The notes under the pieces: generated by a model
The model's database searches: none
What the model was told of the DNA's origin: nothing
What the model saw: only the letters and a program-made list of their open reading frames with translations
In this document: piece after piece, positions 11,186-24,300 of the stretch
How positions within the stretch are numbered: the first letter of the stretch is position 1
How the letters are laid out: every line of letters begins with the position of its first letter
NCBI GenBank assembly: GCA_001600055.1
Contig: BCIV01000008.1
Span: 496,001-560,000 of the forward strand
Length of the DNA: 64,000 bases
DNA from: Filobasidium wieringae
Lineage: Eukaryota; Basidiomycota; Tremellomycetes; Filobasidiales; Filobasidiaceae
Reading direction: 5' to 3'
Translations under genes and position numbers: made by a program

Positions 11186-13593
11186 ATGTCGAAGAACCCT
11201 CGTTCGGCAGTACAGAGGCTGCCTCTGGTTCCTCTGCCCGCAAGCTCCGCGACCCAGGACATCTTAGAAGATTATGAGGTTCTGCGAGATGAGCATGGTG
11301 TGGAGACTGGAAAGAGGAATCTGCTAAGCCTGTCGGAAAGGTGAGCTTACATTGATCTCTCTGGTGGCATTGTCAAGCTTAGGTATGACGCACAAGTACA
11401 GTTTGACCGCTCTGCAAGCTTTACGACAAACTCGATATTATCACCTACATCACCTTTTTCCCGTCTTTACTTCCCCTCTCGCTAAAACGAAAGCAAAACC
11501 CAAAGGAAAGGGAAAAGAACAGCTACTAGCTCCAGCAAAGAATGAAGAGGACGAGAAAGAAACCATACCTCCACACAAACTGTTCTTGCTTGGAAGCTGT
11601 AGGATGGTATTAGGGCCACTTTCCTTCGAGGGAGTTTCATTTTGGGAATGCCGATGGGAGACTGCGATCTCGAAGCCGATAGTTAGCGGAGCCCCGATGG
11701 TCAGTTCTCGTTACCAAGTCATATGTGAAGAACTTTATCGATCTTATATGACTGCATGTAGCCTATACGCACATCCGTTCCTAAGCCTTCGCAACAAGCG
11801 AATGCCCTAGCTGGACCTTCGAAGGGAGCGCATGTGCCTCCCTCTACGACTGGCAGTAGCATAACGGCACCACAAAGTCGCCCTACTCCAGGATCCATTA
11901 GGCCTCCGAATGCTCCGCCAGCTGCTCCAGCAGTAGACATTGTGGGTCACCTCTCACGCATCACGCCTATCAGTACTAAACCCCCTCTCGCCAACAGACA
12001 AAAGACCTGATCAATCAAGTCAACTCTCAAGCTGAATCACACCCCTGGCTGTCACGTCTGATCCAACGTGCAGCGACCCATCAAGCAGACCTTTCTGAAC
12101 TTCGACGGCTAGGAGGAGTAGTGGAGATATTGAGTAAAGGGTTTATTCTGCCTAGAAACCATCAGGAGGGAGAGTTGGCGGCGGGCGATCCTGTGACCTA
12201 TATGAATAGGGTGATCGCAGCAAAAGAAGCTCGGGCGAATGCCGCGACAGCCAGAATACAATCAGTCAATCCGGCAGCCACTCCTGTTACCCCTGCTACA
12301 TCCACACCTAGTGGACCCAAATATCCTCTAGTAGTCATATCCTTTGCGGAAAATCCGACAATAAAGTTCGTTCTCCCTACTCCCTTCGCTTATACGTCTT
12401 TCCGTCCAGAGGTCGCGTCTCTGGCAAACGAACAATCGACCAACTCGCTTCCAATGGTCCGCAAGCGCGGCCGGATGATCTGCTCTACCTTCCTTCCCTC
12501 CAAAGGTTGGGGTACATGGATATCGCCTTCATCCGAATCTACGCGTAAACGAAAATCTCGAACGGAGATACCTGTTTCCAGCGACAAGCCGTTCGGATTG
12601 GCAGGGATGGTCGTTCCTCCTGGGTCTATAGAGCCGGTCAATATCCGATTCGAGGATATGGCAGAACAAACTTGGATGCATTTGAGCAGGATTGCCAGAG
12701 TCGTCGATGACTGCCTCGCGGAAGAGAGAGCCGAAGACAAGAAAAAGCTCAAACTCGATAAGAAAAGGGAGGAGGAGAAGAAGAGGAGGGACGACGAGAA
12801 GGAGGCTGAGAAGCAGAAGCTGCGGGAGAAAGAGGAAGAACAACGAACGGAAAGGGAAAAAGTCACACAGGTAGAGGGTAAATCCACAGAGCGTGTGGCT
12901 GCATTGGAAGAACGGGATGAGGATATAGAAGATGTGATTGTCGTCAGATCTACCGTACCGACCGAGCCTGCAGCGCCCGTCCCAGCCAACAGCGGATCTG
13001 CAGTCGCTGGCACAGCGCTGGAAGACGATCCTGACCACCCTTCGAAACGTCCGAAAAGGGACATTAAACGGAAACGATGGAGTGAAGGGGAAGAGGCTGA
13101 TGCTGAGCGACCAAAGCAAAAGACACCTCGGCAGGAACCCAAGGAAGATGTGGTGCAAGACGATGATCCCGAAAAGAGCTTCAAGTCTAGAGTTTTCAAG
13201 CAGCTGGTGAGTAGCCTCATCGCCATAAGCCTTCGATATGCGAGCTGACTCTCGGCAACTCTGACAGCTCAAACGGGTCCCTCATAGACAGTACTTGAAG
13301 TTGCGATTGTCCGCGCCTTTGCCTGAAGATCTCGTGAGGGTGAGTCATGTTCGATTTGTGCTCAGGAAGATACTTCATATGCTAAAAATTCCGAGCGAAT
13401 GCAGGCTTCTACACATCCTTTCGACGCTATCCTTCGAAACATTGTTACCAAACAAGCGGCTGTACCCGAACCCGAGCTCATTGTACCAGCACCTCGAACA
13501 CCGTCAACGAGAGGCCGAAGACCCCGAGGTTCAGGTATCACCAGAGGCGCGAGAAAGATCAGGACAGATGTCGCGGACTCGACCGAAGCTTGA
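11186..13593 (+). CDS. Basic coiled-coil nuclear protein; possible Swc3-like SWR1-complex subunit
   Basis: The first exon starts at ATG 11186 (MSKNPRSAVQRLPLVPL). The gene proceeds through a Pro/Ser-rich exon ending near 11940. Next is an exon reading TKDLINQVNSQ, SHPWLSRLIQRAA and LSELRRLGGVVEIL, then PLVVISFAENPTIKFVLP. A long Lys/Glu coiled coil follows (about 12700-12860), then an acidic-basic segment with KRPKRDIKRKRW, and an Arg-rich end (TRGRRPRGSGITRGARK). The helical LxxLIxxAA segment followed by a VVIxFxENPxxxFxLP strand reminds me of fungal Swc3-domain proteins of the SWR1 H2A.Z-exchange complex. That is pattern memory, not a search result. The splice pattern between 11342 and 11800 is unresolved. 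The stop is at 13591-13593. Confidence 0.6.
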
Positions 13594-13691
13594 ACACCTC
13601 ATCATTCTTACGATAATACACCCAAAGTTGTATCACTCAGCAATTCAGACATAGACACACTCGCATATAGCATAGATTGAGGCCCTCGAAG

Positions 13692-14759
13692 ATGTCTGCC
13701 CTGACATATCGGAAAGCGACGTTCTCGTATGCGAAAGAATCCGGAGAAGACATCATGAGACAGGTCGATGTTTACGTTCCAGAGAAGTTAGAGGCTGGTG
13801 CGGATGATGGGATGGATCTGCTTGTCAGTACTAGATGACTGTCGCAGTACCTCGTGCAGGCCTAAATATAATCTCTGTATCTGTCATACAGGTATTTATT
13901 CACGGTGGTGCCTGGAGAGCGTAAGCAGCTGTTCGATCCGTGACGCATAATCTGGCCTGACAGTAACCTTTTGCTACACAGCGGTGACAAATCAGACCAT
14001 CAAAATATACCTCAATTGCTCGCCTCCCACCTCCCCTCCGATCGAGCAAAGCGGCTTGTCATAGCTGTTCCAAATTATACCCTATCGCACAGTCCCGACA
14101 ATCCGGAGCGACTGGTAAATGTCCATCCAGTCCATAATTTGGATTCCATGCGAAGTATTCTCTGGTTGAATGAGGCCGAAAACATCGAGAAATACGTCGG
14201 ATCGAAGCTAGGAGAAGGGTCGTTCAGGTCAATATACTTATCAGGCCATTCATGCGGTTCGCATATCCTGTCGAATCTCGTCTTCCTGCTGCCAAATGTC
14301 CCTACAAGTTCAGAACCATCCGTTACATCGTGGACGACGGAGGAGAGGGAGAAACTCTTGAACATCGTAAAACAAACAAAAGGAATAGCTTTCCTGGACG
14401 GTATCCATGATCTATCAGATCTGGTCACCGAATATCCGTCATATGAATTTTTCGTGGAGAAGGCATTCGGGACATCGAGTGAGGACTGGGATAAGGCTTC
14501 CGTGTCCACACAGAGTATTGAAGATCTTTCAGAGAACACGGTCAATCTGCTCAAAAGCCAGCAAGCACCCAAGATTGTGGTAGCGCATGCCACCCAAGAC
14601 GAGCTCCTGAGTGAAAGACAAAGCCGAACGTGGTTTGAATGGTTGAGGGATTTGGAAGGGGAAGAGAACCTTTCTTATGACAACACGACGCTAGTGGGAT
14701 CGCATGACGGTTGTTTGCAGCACGAAGGGTTAGGAATTTTGTTAGCCAGACTGTTTTGA
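13692..14759 (+). CDS. BNA7: Kynurenine formamidase-like alpha/beta hydrolase (Bna7 type)
   Basis: Three exons: 13692-13823, a short one encoding VFIHGGAWRA, and the remainder from about 13981. The order of motifs is that of arylformamidase, which hydrolyses N-formyl-kynurenine in the tryptophan-to-NAD pathway: oxyanion motif HGGAW, nucleophile elbow GHSCG, an acid residue in ATQDELL, and a histidine in GSHDG near the C-terminus. All members of the Ser-Asp-His triad are therefore present. The product is about 315 residues, close to the fungal enzyme length, and has no signal peptide, so it should be cytosolic. A related small-molecule esterase cannot be excluded. Its 3' end lies 99 bp from the convergent beta-helix gene. 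Confidence 0.8.
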
Positions 14760-14858
14760 AGAGGCAGGAACGGAGCCGAAAGGCCTGGTATGATGATTTG
14801 TTAAAGCAATGATACAACATGCAACACGATCGTTTTCCTTTTTGCCGCTTGGATTCCT

Positions 14859-17462
14859 TCATATCCGTCGTTTTCGCGAAGACGCTTTGTATCTCCAAAG
14901 CATGACTATCACCCCGACCAACGCTTGTGCTCCGAGGAGGTATAAAACGGGTGCCAACCAATCTTCATCGCCGGCAACTGCTGAAGCGTTCTTGACCGCG
15001 CCGGCGAAGATCGACCTCGATTTAGTTTGATCCGAAGAGAACAGGGTCGCCAATTCGTTCAAAACGGCTTCATCATGTGTCTACAGAATTATAGTGGTCA
15101 ATATCTGCTGTCAGCTAGTCGCAGAGCCTGGCCGACGTACTTTAGCTCGATCGAGATTCTTGCCTAATGACAGCAATTCTCTTCTAAAGTTGTCCAGAGT
15201 CTCACGAGTATTGCTACGTTCGCTTTCGAGCGTGGCTATTCTCGAGGATAGATGAGAAAGTGCGGCTCTAAATGAGACGGTCGTTCAGTCGATATTCCCG
15301 ATCGCTCCCTTGCTCCTATGCCGCTTACAATATCTCCGCCCCTTCGTCCCCGACAATCGCCATCCTCGCCTTCCCCTTGACCGGATCGACAGAGTTGGCT
15401 TTCTGAACGAGAGCCTCGACCTTCCATCCCAAAGCCGTGATGGCTTCCAACATTTTCGCTTGGGAATGTGAGATGATGCGTTCCATGATCGAGTCCTTTA
15501 CTTTCTTGTTCTTGTTCGCTTCCATTCGAGCGGATGCTCTTTCGATGGTGGCGGCCTGGGTAAGGGAAGACTTGCATGAGCGAAACGTTATATCGAGATG
15601 TATTGCGATCCTCGATCTTACCAAATCATCACCCTCGTCCATGATGCTCTGTCCAGCAAGGGACGGCGATTTCTCCTTCCGAAGTGAAGAGTCGTGTTCA
15701 TCCGATTCCGGATCAAGACAGACCACTAGCAAACCCCAGCCTCGGATCAGATCATTTGCTCCTCCATCCAGTCTAGGCCGATCGATTCGACTTACGATAG
15801 AAAAACTCGGCATCGTTGAAATCATCCTGCCAAGTCCCACCCTGTATGGTCTTTTCGTTTCTCAAGAAAGCGACCGGTCTTGGATTCTTGACCAACCCCC
15901 TCTCTCTTTCCTCCTCCGTCATACCCTTTGCAATCTCCTCCTCCTCCTCCAAAGGTACCCTACACCTCTCCCCCAACCATCCACCATGCCGAGCGACGGA
16001 CTCGTTGTCATCCACTACGAAATCCCTCAACCCGGTCGCAGCTATCCCATACCCCATCCCGTAGCCCTTGAACGTGTTCCCCACAACGACTCCACCGAAA
16101 AGGATCGTCTCCAAATCGTCCGAAAGTACCCCGGTTCCTAATCCGATACCTACCCTGATGAGCGTGCCTTCGTCCGCTTCGATCGTGTTGTTGATGACCC
16201 GCGTGTTTGTATAGTTGCCCTCCCATGGGGAATAATCGGAGAGGAGGATGCCGGACATGGAATCTACTGTACGGGAGAGGATCGTGTTGGAGGAGATGAG
16301 GGAGGAGGGGGACCCGTAGATGATTATCGAGGTGTCCGTGACGTCTACAAAGGTCTGTCGAGATGATCAGATCCAGATCTTATCAGTTGAAGTCCTCGAA
16401 ATTTCCAAGCGTGGACAAGAAAAGACACTTACGTTCCCCTCCACAACGCTCTCCAAACAAGCGAGACTCAATCCACTAGCGATCGGTCGACCCAAGACGG
16501 AACCGTCCGGATCATCCCCGTCGACCTCTACAACCCAAGGTTCCCCAATCGGGCCCTGGTTGGCGAACCGCAAATAACAGATGAGTCGCTTTTCGAAAGA
16601 AACACAAACGGTAGAGAGGAAAAGAACGAACGATGACGTTCCCCTTGATGACCGCTCCGGTACACCCAACCAAATCCCCTTCTCTAATTTGTAACCCAGT
16701 CCATCCCCTGGGGTCTTTTATATGACAATTGATTACTTGTTGAGCCCCGTTGTTCCCTAACAGTACCAGGGGAGAATTTGACCCGGAGAATTCTGATGAT
16801 GAAGATGAGGACGAGGTCGAAGGGGAACGTTCGGGAATTCGGCCTAGGGTTGGACGGGAACCGTCGATTATGAGGGATGCTAGAGTTATGCTGTGACATC
16901 TTCGACAATCGCCTCTGTGAGCCAGATAGGGGTATATTAGCTTTGAAGAGAGAAGAGTGAAGATCGGAGGACTGGGATGTGAGGAGTTGCATGGTTCCTC
17001 GATGTGATAGGATGTTCCACATACGTCTGGAACGTGGAAGACGACTACTCACTGAACGACCGTCCCTCCTTCTCCTCCTACCAGTTTCAGAATCGCTTTG
17101 TCTTCCTCATCAGTAGGATACCCATGAGTTGATATTTGTTGCGATTTCGCGGTGAATACGATAGGGGAAGTGAGCTGGATGATGGTCCTCGGGCAGAGGG
17201 AGATGATCGTTCCTGGTCCACCTGTAGTGGAACATATCACCATCAGGACAAGCTCATATCGAATGATCTCTGAATGAGACTGACCGTCCGAGAGTAACCT
17301 GTTTATCTCTTTCCCGTCTACATCCCAGAGACAACCTTCTCGATCGGCAGCGGGACTGGCGGTATCCAAGTACTCGTTCAGTTCGTTCGCCGAGTTGGCT
17401 CTGGCTATGACTGATGGGAGTAGTCGTAGTAAGAGTACGAGGAGTGTTTGTGTGAGCATCAT
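14859..17462 (-). CDS. Secretory-pathway right-handed beta-helix protein with C-terminal coiled coil and transmembrane anchor
   Basis: The N-terminus has a signal peptide (MMLTQTLLVLLLRLLPSVIA). Several exons with parallel beta-helix rungs follow: ITLASLIIDGSRP; VINCHIKDPRGWTGLQI; GAVIKGNVI; SLACLESVVEGN; TDTSIIIYGSPSSLISSNTI; RVINNTIEADEGTLIRVG; and VVVGNTFKGYGMGYGIA. After the exon ending in DAEFFY, an in-phase intron (gtaagt...tgctag, near 15795-15730) joins a charged helical region (IERASARMEANKNKK and others). One hydrophobic segment (DWLAPVLYLLGAQALVGVIV) and a basic tail (RYKASSRKRRI) end the protein. This implies a type I membrane protein with a luminal or extracellular beta-helix. 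An alternative is two genes, the second starting at the Met of MDEGDDL. The carbohydrate target is unknown. Confidence 0.7.
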
Positions 17463-17698
17463 GTCATGTTGTTGAGAGTGTGTGCGATGTCGATCGAGAG
17501 CGTTTTGACAGGATTGAACTGGTCTTGAATTTTGGTTGAATGAGTTTCTCTAGAGAATCAAGGTTAACGGGGAGTCTCATGTCTGAGCAGGTCAATAACA
17601 ACCTCTGGAACTGATCTCGAATGCACCTCGATCACAACTCCGACCACCTCTCTTCGCCCTTTTACACTCTCTCGCTCTCGTCTTGACATACACACACA

Positions 17699-19247
17699 AT
17701 GGCAGATACATACCAAAAGAAAGAACTCCTAAGCCTGATGGCTCAACCTCCAAACAAGAGTACGTTCCCGCTCCCTATCGCATCTACTTCCGGCGCCTAA
17801 CGTCCATAACTCGTCTTTCTCCCTCTTCATCAGCATGTGTCGATTGTGGAACTCCTAGTCCTCAATGGGCTTCGGTATCATATGGGACCTACGTCTGCCT
17901 AGAATGTAGTGGAGCTCATCGAGGTTCGTGAGCTGATCTCGAACGACCCTAAACCTGACCGCACCCAACCTTATTCCCTCTCACCCTTCACATCATCGCG
18001 CTCATCAGGTCTAGGCGTACATCTGTCCTTTATCCGATCATTGACTATGGACAAGTGGAACCCCGATCAGATGGAGAAGATGCGTCAGGGCGGGAACGAC
18101 AAGTTCAAGGAATTCATTCGTGCTTATGGACCTGAAGGTGGTTGGGACGATAAGGCTAGTATCGCCGAGAAGTACAAGACTTGGGCTGCTGCGCAGTACC
18201 GAGAGAAGGTCAGTCCCGGGATCCGGATCAAGGTAGTTATGAGGCGGAGGAGCTCAAGAAAGGATTTCGATTCGACTTGTTCTGAGATAGCTAAGCACGG
18301 AAATTGCCGGTGGAACATTCACCAAATCCTCTCCACCCGCATCTTTCAACAAGAAACCTACCCCCAGTCAATCGACTACGCAGAACCGGTCTTCATTCTC
18401 GAACAACCCTTCCCGGACTTCTTCCCCCTTTTCCAACGGCGCGCAGGGGGAACAGGGGGAGAGGGGCGGGCAGAGGAGAGCTAATGAGGATTTCTTTGCG
18501 GGGTTGGGAGCCGCTAATGAGGGTCGGAGAGAGGATCTGGCTCCTAGTCAAGGTACGTCGATCGTCAATGCGTACAGGCGTGGAATTCGAGATTGACCAC
18601 TTTTTCTTCTTCTAGGAGGGAAATACGTCGGGTTCGGTTCCGCTCCTCTTCCTTCCTCTTCGAACCCTAACCACCCCTCATTCTCCCTCTCGTCCCACTC
18701 CGCCCCCTCCCTCACGGACTTTCAAAAAGATCCCCTTTCCGCCCTGTCCAAAGGCTGGGGTCTCTTCTCCTCCGCCGTCGCAGCGGCAGGATCGACCATC
18801 AACGAATCCGTCATCCAACCCGGCATCCAGACCGCTTCCACCACCGTGGGAGACCTCCAATCGGGCGATCCGAGGGAACTGACGGGGAAATTGGCTCTCG
18901 GTGCTAAAGGCGCGGGAGGATGGTTGTCCAGCGTGGCCGGGGAAGGATGGGCGAGGGCGAATCAGTTGGCTCAGCAACAACAGGGGTCTCATGCCGGTCA
19001 TTCGGGATGGGACGAAGAGGAGGATCTGACCGAGCGGTTGGCTCATTTGCGTTCGAACGGGGGGTCCAAGTATGAAGGGTATGAAGGGTACGGGAGGGTG
19101 AACGATTCTCGATCGGGGAGTGGTCAGGGTCAGGGTCAGGGGCAGGGGCAGGATGGATGGGGAGCTTGGGGCGAAGAGTCTAGTGCGTTGCACAAGGAGG
19201 AGAAGACGGGGAAGAGCAAGGAGGACAAGTGGGATGCGGATTGGTAG
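17699..19247 (+). CDS. GCS1: ArfGAP (Gcs1/ArfGAP1-like) Arf GTPase-activating protein
   Basis: The ATG at 17699 begins MADTYQKKELLSLMAQPPNK. The next exon carries the ArfGAP zinc finger C-x2-C-x16-C-x2-C (CVDCGTPSPQW...CLEC), followed by the catalytic arginine in SGAHRG. Across the next intron comes LGVHLSFIRSLTMDKW. This is the complete core of the catalytic domain, which stimulates GTP hydrolysis on Arf at the Golgi. The C-terminal part has DPLSALSKGWGLFSSAVAAA, a likely amphipathic lipid-packing-sensor helix, as in Gcs1/ArfGAP1. A Gly-Gln repeat (19127-19152) and an end in DKWDADW follow. Four introns; stop at 19245-19247. The finger plus the amphipathic segment favours Gcs1 over Glo3 or Age1/2. 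Confidence 0.88.
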
Positions 19248-21340
19248 CTGTCTTTTCCCGAGCGAGATGGTTAAGCATGTAGCATGATTTGGAATTGCAT
19301 TCGTCTTTTGGAGGATAGATAGATGAGAGCAGAGGACGGGGTTTTGGGTCTTGATGGCGTTCTTTTGTATGGCTGGTTTGATTTGGATTTCATTTGTCAC
19401 TTTGTCGATGCGACTTTGGTTCTCGGATGTTCCGTGGATGGATGCTGGCGAACATCGTTCTGGAACGTTGTACGACTCGACGGTCAAAGATCAATTGTTG
19501 TCTATCGTTTTGGAACTCTACGTTGTTCCTCTCTGCGTCTTTTCTTCTCTGTCAAGTGGCAAGTGAGAGGTGGAAGTCCAGGTTCTTGAGTGGTACAGAC
19601 TGGGATAGTAAGATCCCGCTGAAGCAACGTCTACGAAGACTCCAGACCTCGAGCTCCGACGATCACTCGAACAGGAAATCATGATGCTACATCTCTGATC
19701 TATGTACTCTGAACCAAGCCTGCAGAACGACTTGCCCTCATTCCATGCGCCCAGAGGTCAAGGGTGTATACCACCATCTTGCCTCTTGCTTGATCTCGGT
19801 ACCGAATCATGGCGTGACGTAAGTTCCGAGTGCCTCGGTCGACGATGAACGCCCCGTTTGTTACCAACAGGTGCGGTCGTAGTCTGCATAGATCACCACA
19901 CCAACGGCAGAGGGTGACGACCCGAAGCTTGAGGTGCGATCTTGTCCTGAGAGCGGCTATCTACATTGAGACAACTTAGCTTTGTAGATCAACGATTGTC
20001 CTTTTTTTTGATGCCTCTGTTGTTAGGAGATCTATTCCCGCGAGTCGAGGAGTGAGTCGTTATTTTTCGCTGCATTCCCGTGATTATCTGAGCATAGTCC
20101 GCAATACCGTCCCCTATTGTTCCGGATGATTGAGGTTCATGTTTCAGAAACACTTCTTTGAGTGGTTGGCTATCGTAGCTAAGACAGGAGGCAGCCGAGA
20201 GCGGGGAAGAGAAAGGGATGATCGTCGCAGGCACGAGTCCCGCAGATAATCGCAGTGTCGGCGGCCCGAGTGCTTCAACTTCTCGACTATTGGAAGAGAA
20301 AGCATGAGAATGCTAGCAGTATCCTATGTTGATTACACAGACTACATCAGCAACAGCACACGTCTGGATATACACGACTTTTAAAGAATATCTTGAGACA
20401 TCAGATGGGAAGGGACACTTTTGGATGATGATTAAGGCCATCGTTTAAGACTCTGCTGGATGGATGGTGGAAGCAGATTGCAGATGTTGCATTTCATTCT
20501 TCTTGCTCGTTTCAAGCCGTGCTACAAATCCTCCCAACAATAATCCATATCCTCGAGTGAGGTCCTTTAAATCTGTTAAATCCCCAAACCGATAGAAGCA
20601 AGCACTTCCTTTTGTCTCGTAGACTTTGACCTTTCGAGGTGCTTCGCTGGATCGCGACACCGCATTTCAGCCAAATCGCTACAGCGACGAAGTCGGAAGT
20701 AGTACTCTTGTTTCGTTTCGTTTCGTTTAGCTTGCTTCCTTAGCAGCGTGTATGATACCCAATCAATCAAAGCAGCTGCTTCGCAAACGGATCCGCCAGT
20801 GGCGGACGTTGATGGGGTCTTGACCCTACGCACGAGTTCGACGCGAATCTGCCGTGATTCTTCAATCTAGTGTTCGAAATATGTCATCTGAAGTTGTTGC
20901 AGCTTTTCAAAATCAACTCATCAACGTTTGTAGGTGAAACGATGACTGTGATGTGGTTGTCCGAGTTCGCCTGTCATTACCGAGCGCGTCAGCCAGTTTG
21001 CAGAATGATTTTAGCCATTGAGCGAGAGGGCAACGGACGGAGACCAGGGGGCAGTAACCGCAGTAGAGTTCTCTCATGTGGACTCTCCCAATATGATCAC
21101 TATCAATATCGTCGAGTACGGATACTCGAGGGTTTTACCATTTTGGCCACATCGATGACCCATTCTTTCACGTGACTCGACGAGATTTCCGTCGATTGAG
21201 CGTTCATTCAGAGGAATTAGGAAATTCAGTATCGTCAAGGTCGAATCATCTTGGCTCGATAACCTTCTCTTCCTCCCTTCTTCCCCCCTTCCCTTTCCTT
21301 CTCCAAAAGACCGACTCAGGTCAACAGAACTGTAATAACA
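19248..21340. other. Largest gene-free stretch (about 2.1 kb)
   Basis: I find no exon series, tRNA or mobile element. Open frames are short, overlap on opposite strands and lack domains; a minus-strand pair near 20445-20833 is the least poor but has no ATG and no motif. A TTTCG microsatellite lies at 20710-20728. The UTP10 promoter occupies the right end. Confidence 0.5.
20710..20728. repeat. (TTTCG)n microsatellite
   Basis: About three and a half copies of a TTTCG unit in the long intergenic stretch upstream of UTP10. It is probably simple-sequence slippage. Confidence 0.7.
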
Positions 21341-24300
21341 ATGACGACTTCCCTCGCCCAACAACTCCGGGGGATCGCTTCCCTCGATGCGGAACGAATC
21401 ACTTCCAACCATGGAGCACCCAGCGGGAAATCATATCTCTTCCCACCTTCCCAAGCAAGTTCCATGGATCTGGATTCTATTTATAATGTAGCGTTATCTG
21501 GATTCGAAGAACTTTTGGAGCTGGATCCGGGGATGCAGGAATTCGAGGACGAGGTTTTCGCGGAAAGTAGCAAGGGGGTGGACCGGATGGGTTTGAGCAA
21601 GGATGAGAATAAGAAGTTGGACGAGGTATTGGAAAGGTGTTTGAGAAGATTGAGCCCTTGGTTAGGGCTCAAAGCTGGAGCGAAATGCTTGGAATGGCTT
21701 GTACGGCGGTTCAGGTAAGTCAGAACCTAGCTTGAGTGGTAGATGTACACGGGACTGACAGTGTTTCCTCCCTGCTCGTTCCGCCAGGGTGCATGAGCTC
21801 AACGTAGATCCCGTAATCGAAGCTTTCCTGCCTTACCACGACTCCCCTCAATTCCCCCGAATCCTTTCCATCATCCGTCTCGACCCAAAGCTCAAGTCCC
21901 CTTATTACTCCCTTCTCAACCCCATGCAGAAATCCCCCACCACGCTGGACCGAGGCCTTTTGTGCAGGTACATGTCCCCTGCAAAGGATAAATCCTTGTT
22001 CTTGTTACAACGAATCATGGGGATGCTCAGCAAGGCGGTCGAGGAAGGGGCAGGGTTCAGGACCCTGTTCAGTTTCTGGTCCGCAACGATGGTAGAATTC
22101 CTGGAGAAGATTAGGGGAGAAGGAGGAGTTCCAGAAGCCGTCGTGAAAGCTTTGGTGGATGGGTTCGTCAGGGCCTTGGTGATCGAGCGTGGAGGTCGGG
22201 ATTACGCTACCACCATTTACCCGGCACTCCTGGTCTTCCTTCGATCTATTCCTCTTACCGCCGCACCTTATACCATCATAATACATACCTTGGGGAACAA
22301 TCGGGATGTCGAGCTGCAACACCGGGTCTTGACTTTGATGATCTGTTTGGAGTATTCTCCAGACGCATGGCAAGTCGACCTAGGGGAGAGGTGGGAGAAG
22401 ATCTTTTCTATAGCCAAGAACCAGGACAAGATCGGGGAGACGATTACCATAGGGTTGGAGAGATATGGATTGGAAAGGTCTTCCCGATTGATCAGTATCT
22501 GGCTTCTGCAACGGGCCAAGGGAACTAGCCCTGTGGTTCGATCCCTCATCAATTCCCCCTCTACGCCTATGGTGGTTCTGAAGACTATCGCAAAGCACTC
22601 TACTCGAGTGAGAGAGGGGGAGACGCAGGAAGATACCGCGGCGAGACAATATTTGGGTAGTTTGTTGAATCAGAGGCACCCTGAGCTTGTCGCTACTGCT
22701 ATCAAAGCCGCTGGAGAAAATGTGCTTTTGCCTAAAGGCTTAGCAGCGACGAGGTCGAGGGCTGATGATATGGAAGTTGATGCTGTGGACGGATCGCTAG
22801 AAGACGAAGACATGGAGGACGACGACGTTTCTCCCTTCATTCAGGCCATGTCCGCCGATCTATCGAGACGAGTACAAGGGATCGAAAAGCTGTTGCAAAC
22901 TTACGAGACGTTCTCGCCAGAAGACAGGCAATCCGCTCAGTCTATCTTGATGAGTCAGTTGACGGAAAACGAGAGTGAACTGATCGATACGATATACGAT
23001 CACCCGGAAGCCGTCTTGTCGCTTCTGAACCCTTCGGAGCTTATCGACACTTTGGCAGTTCCCATGTACAAGGGAGAGACGAAGCGAGATGTAGTCGTCA
23101 AACACGTAACCTTCGCCAGCGCATTACCAGCACTGTACCCGGATGACAAGTACCTGCAAAGCAAGGTCTTCAGGCAGGTATTGTTCCCCATCATGATGTT
23201 CACCAAATCGAGAAGAGTTACCGTTTCTGCTGCATGGAAAGCGGTCATCTCCCTTCCAGCTGGATCTATTCCCCTGCTCGAAGGCGTGGAAGACGTTTTC
23301 GACCAGAGCAAGGAAGCTGATGAAAACTCGTACAAGGAGAAGATCGACAGGATCGCTGACGTTCTTGCTCAAAACCTGTCCAAGGAGAGTTTGGCTACTG
23401 GGAACGTCAAGTTCTTATTAGATCAGACCGCTTCTCAGAACGACATGGTTCGAGCCCATGCCCTCTTGATCGTCTCAAAGTTCTTGGGAGAAGTTGGACC
23501 TACCGTTCAGCCATTTGTTCTTTCCGAGTTGAACAAGATCATCCCAAGATGGCCAGTCTACGAGGACGTTGAAGCTGCTTTGAAGCCATCCGATATCGCA
23601 GACAGAATTTACTCGAAACCCACTCAGGCCAAGACTTTGGCAGCTCTGCAAGATCACTGTCTGACTGGAATCAGGCATATGAAACTGGGACCTGCAATCC
23701 GCCATTGGGTCATGCCTTCCGACTTGAACGATCTGGAACCCGTCCGAACCGCACTGAAGGGGATTTACGGTCTCGTAAACTCGAGCGCTCTGGCTGCTTC
23801 TACCGCTAGATCGATCTTGCACTCGATCTTCGGAAAGCTTCGTGAAAGATCCCTAGTTTTCCTTGCTGACACTTGGACGGATGAAAGGCAATCGACCGAT
23901 GTTCGATTTAGCGCCGCTACTCACGCTCATGCCTACTTGGCCGCCTGTGCCGACGAGAGTGGAAAGTCCCGTACCGATTTCCAATGTTTGATCCCATCCG
24001 TACTGATTCTGCTACTGGACGAAGAGAGATCGTTGCGCGAAGCTGGTATGGTTCTTGTCAAGCAGCTATATTCGGCCATTGGCGATACTATCGAGGATAT
24101 CTACGCCGTTGATGACCTGTACGGTCCCGAGACTGCCAACGTCAAGCTTCTTCAAGTGAAAGAGTCCCGCTCATACCTCGATACCTTGTTAAAAGAAGCC
24201 GCAGGTATAGTCGCTGACAAGGACTACCTTGTTACTCTCCACGGCCGCCAGTTGAATCCCTCAATCGCAGAGAGCAAGAAGACTGCTAGTATCCGTCGAG

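Noticed and set aside
12390..13226. Long minus-strand frames (278 and 247 codons) opposite the gene at 11186-13593
   Set aside because: Poly-Ser/Leu composition reflects the antisense of a Lys/Glu coiled coil; no motif and no independent start context.
18678..19487. 269-codon minus-strand frame opposite the ArfGAP tail
   Set aside because: Shadow of the sense exon; no recognisable domain.
20445..20833. Overlapping minus-strand frames in the long intergenic stretch
   Set aside because: No ATG start, no splice pattern joining them convincingly, and no known domain.
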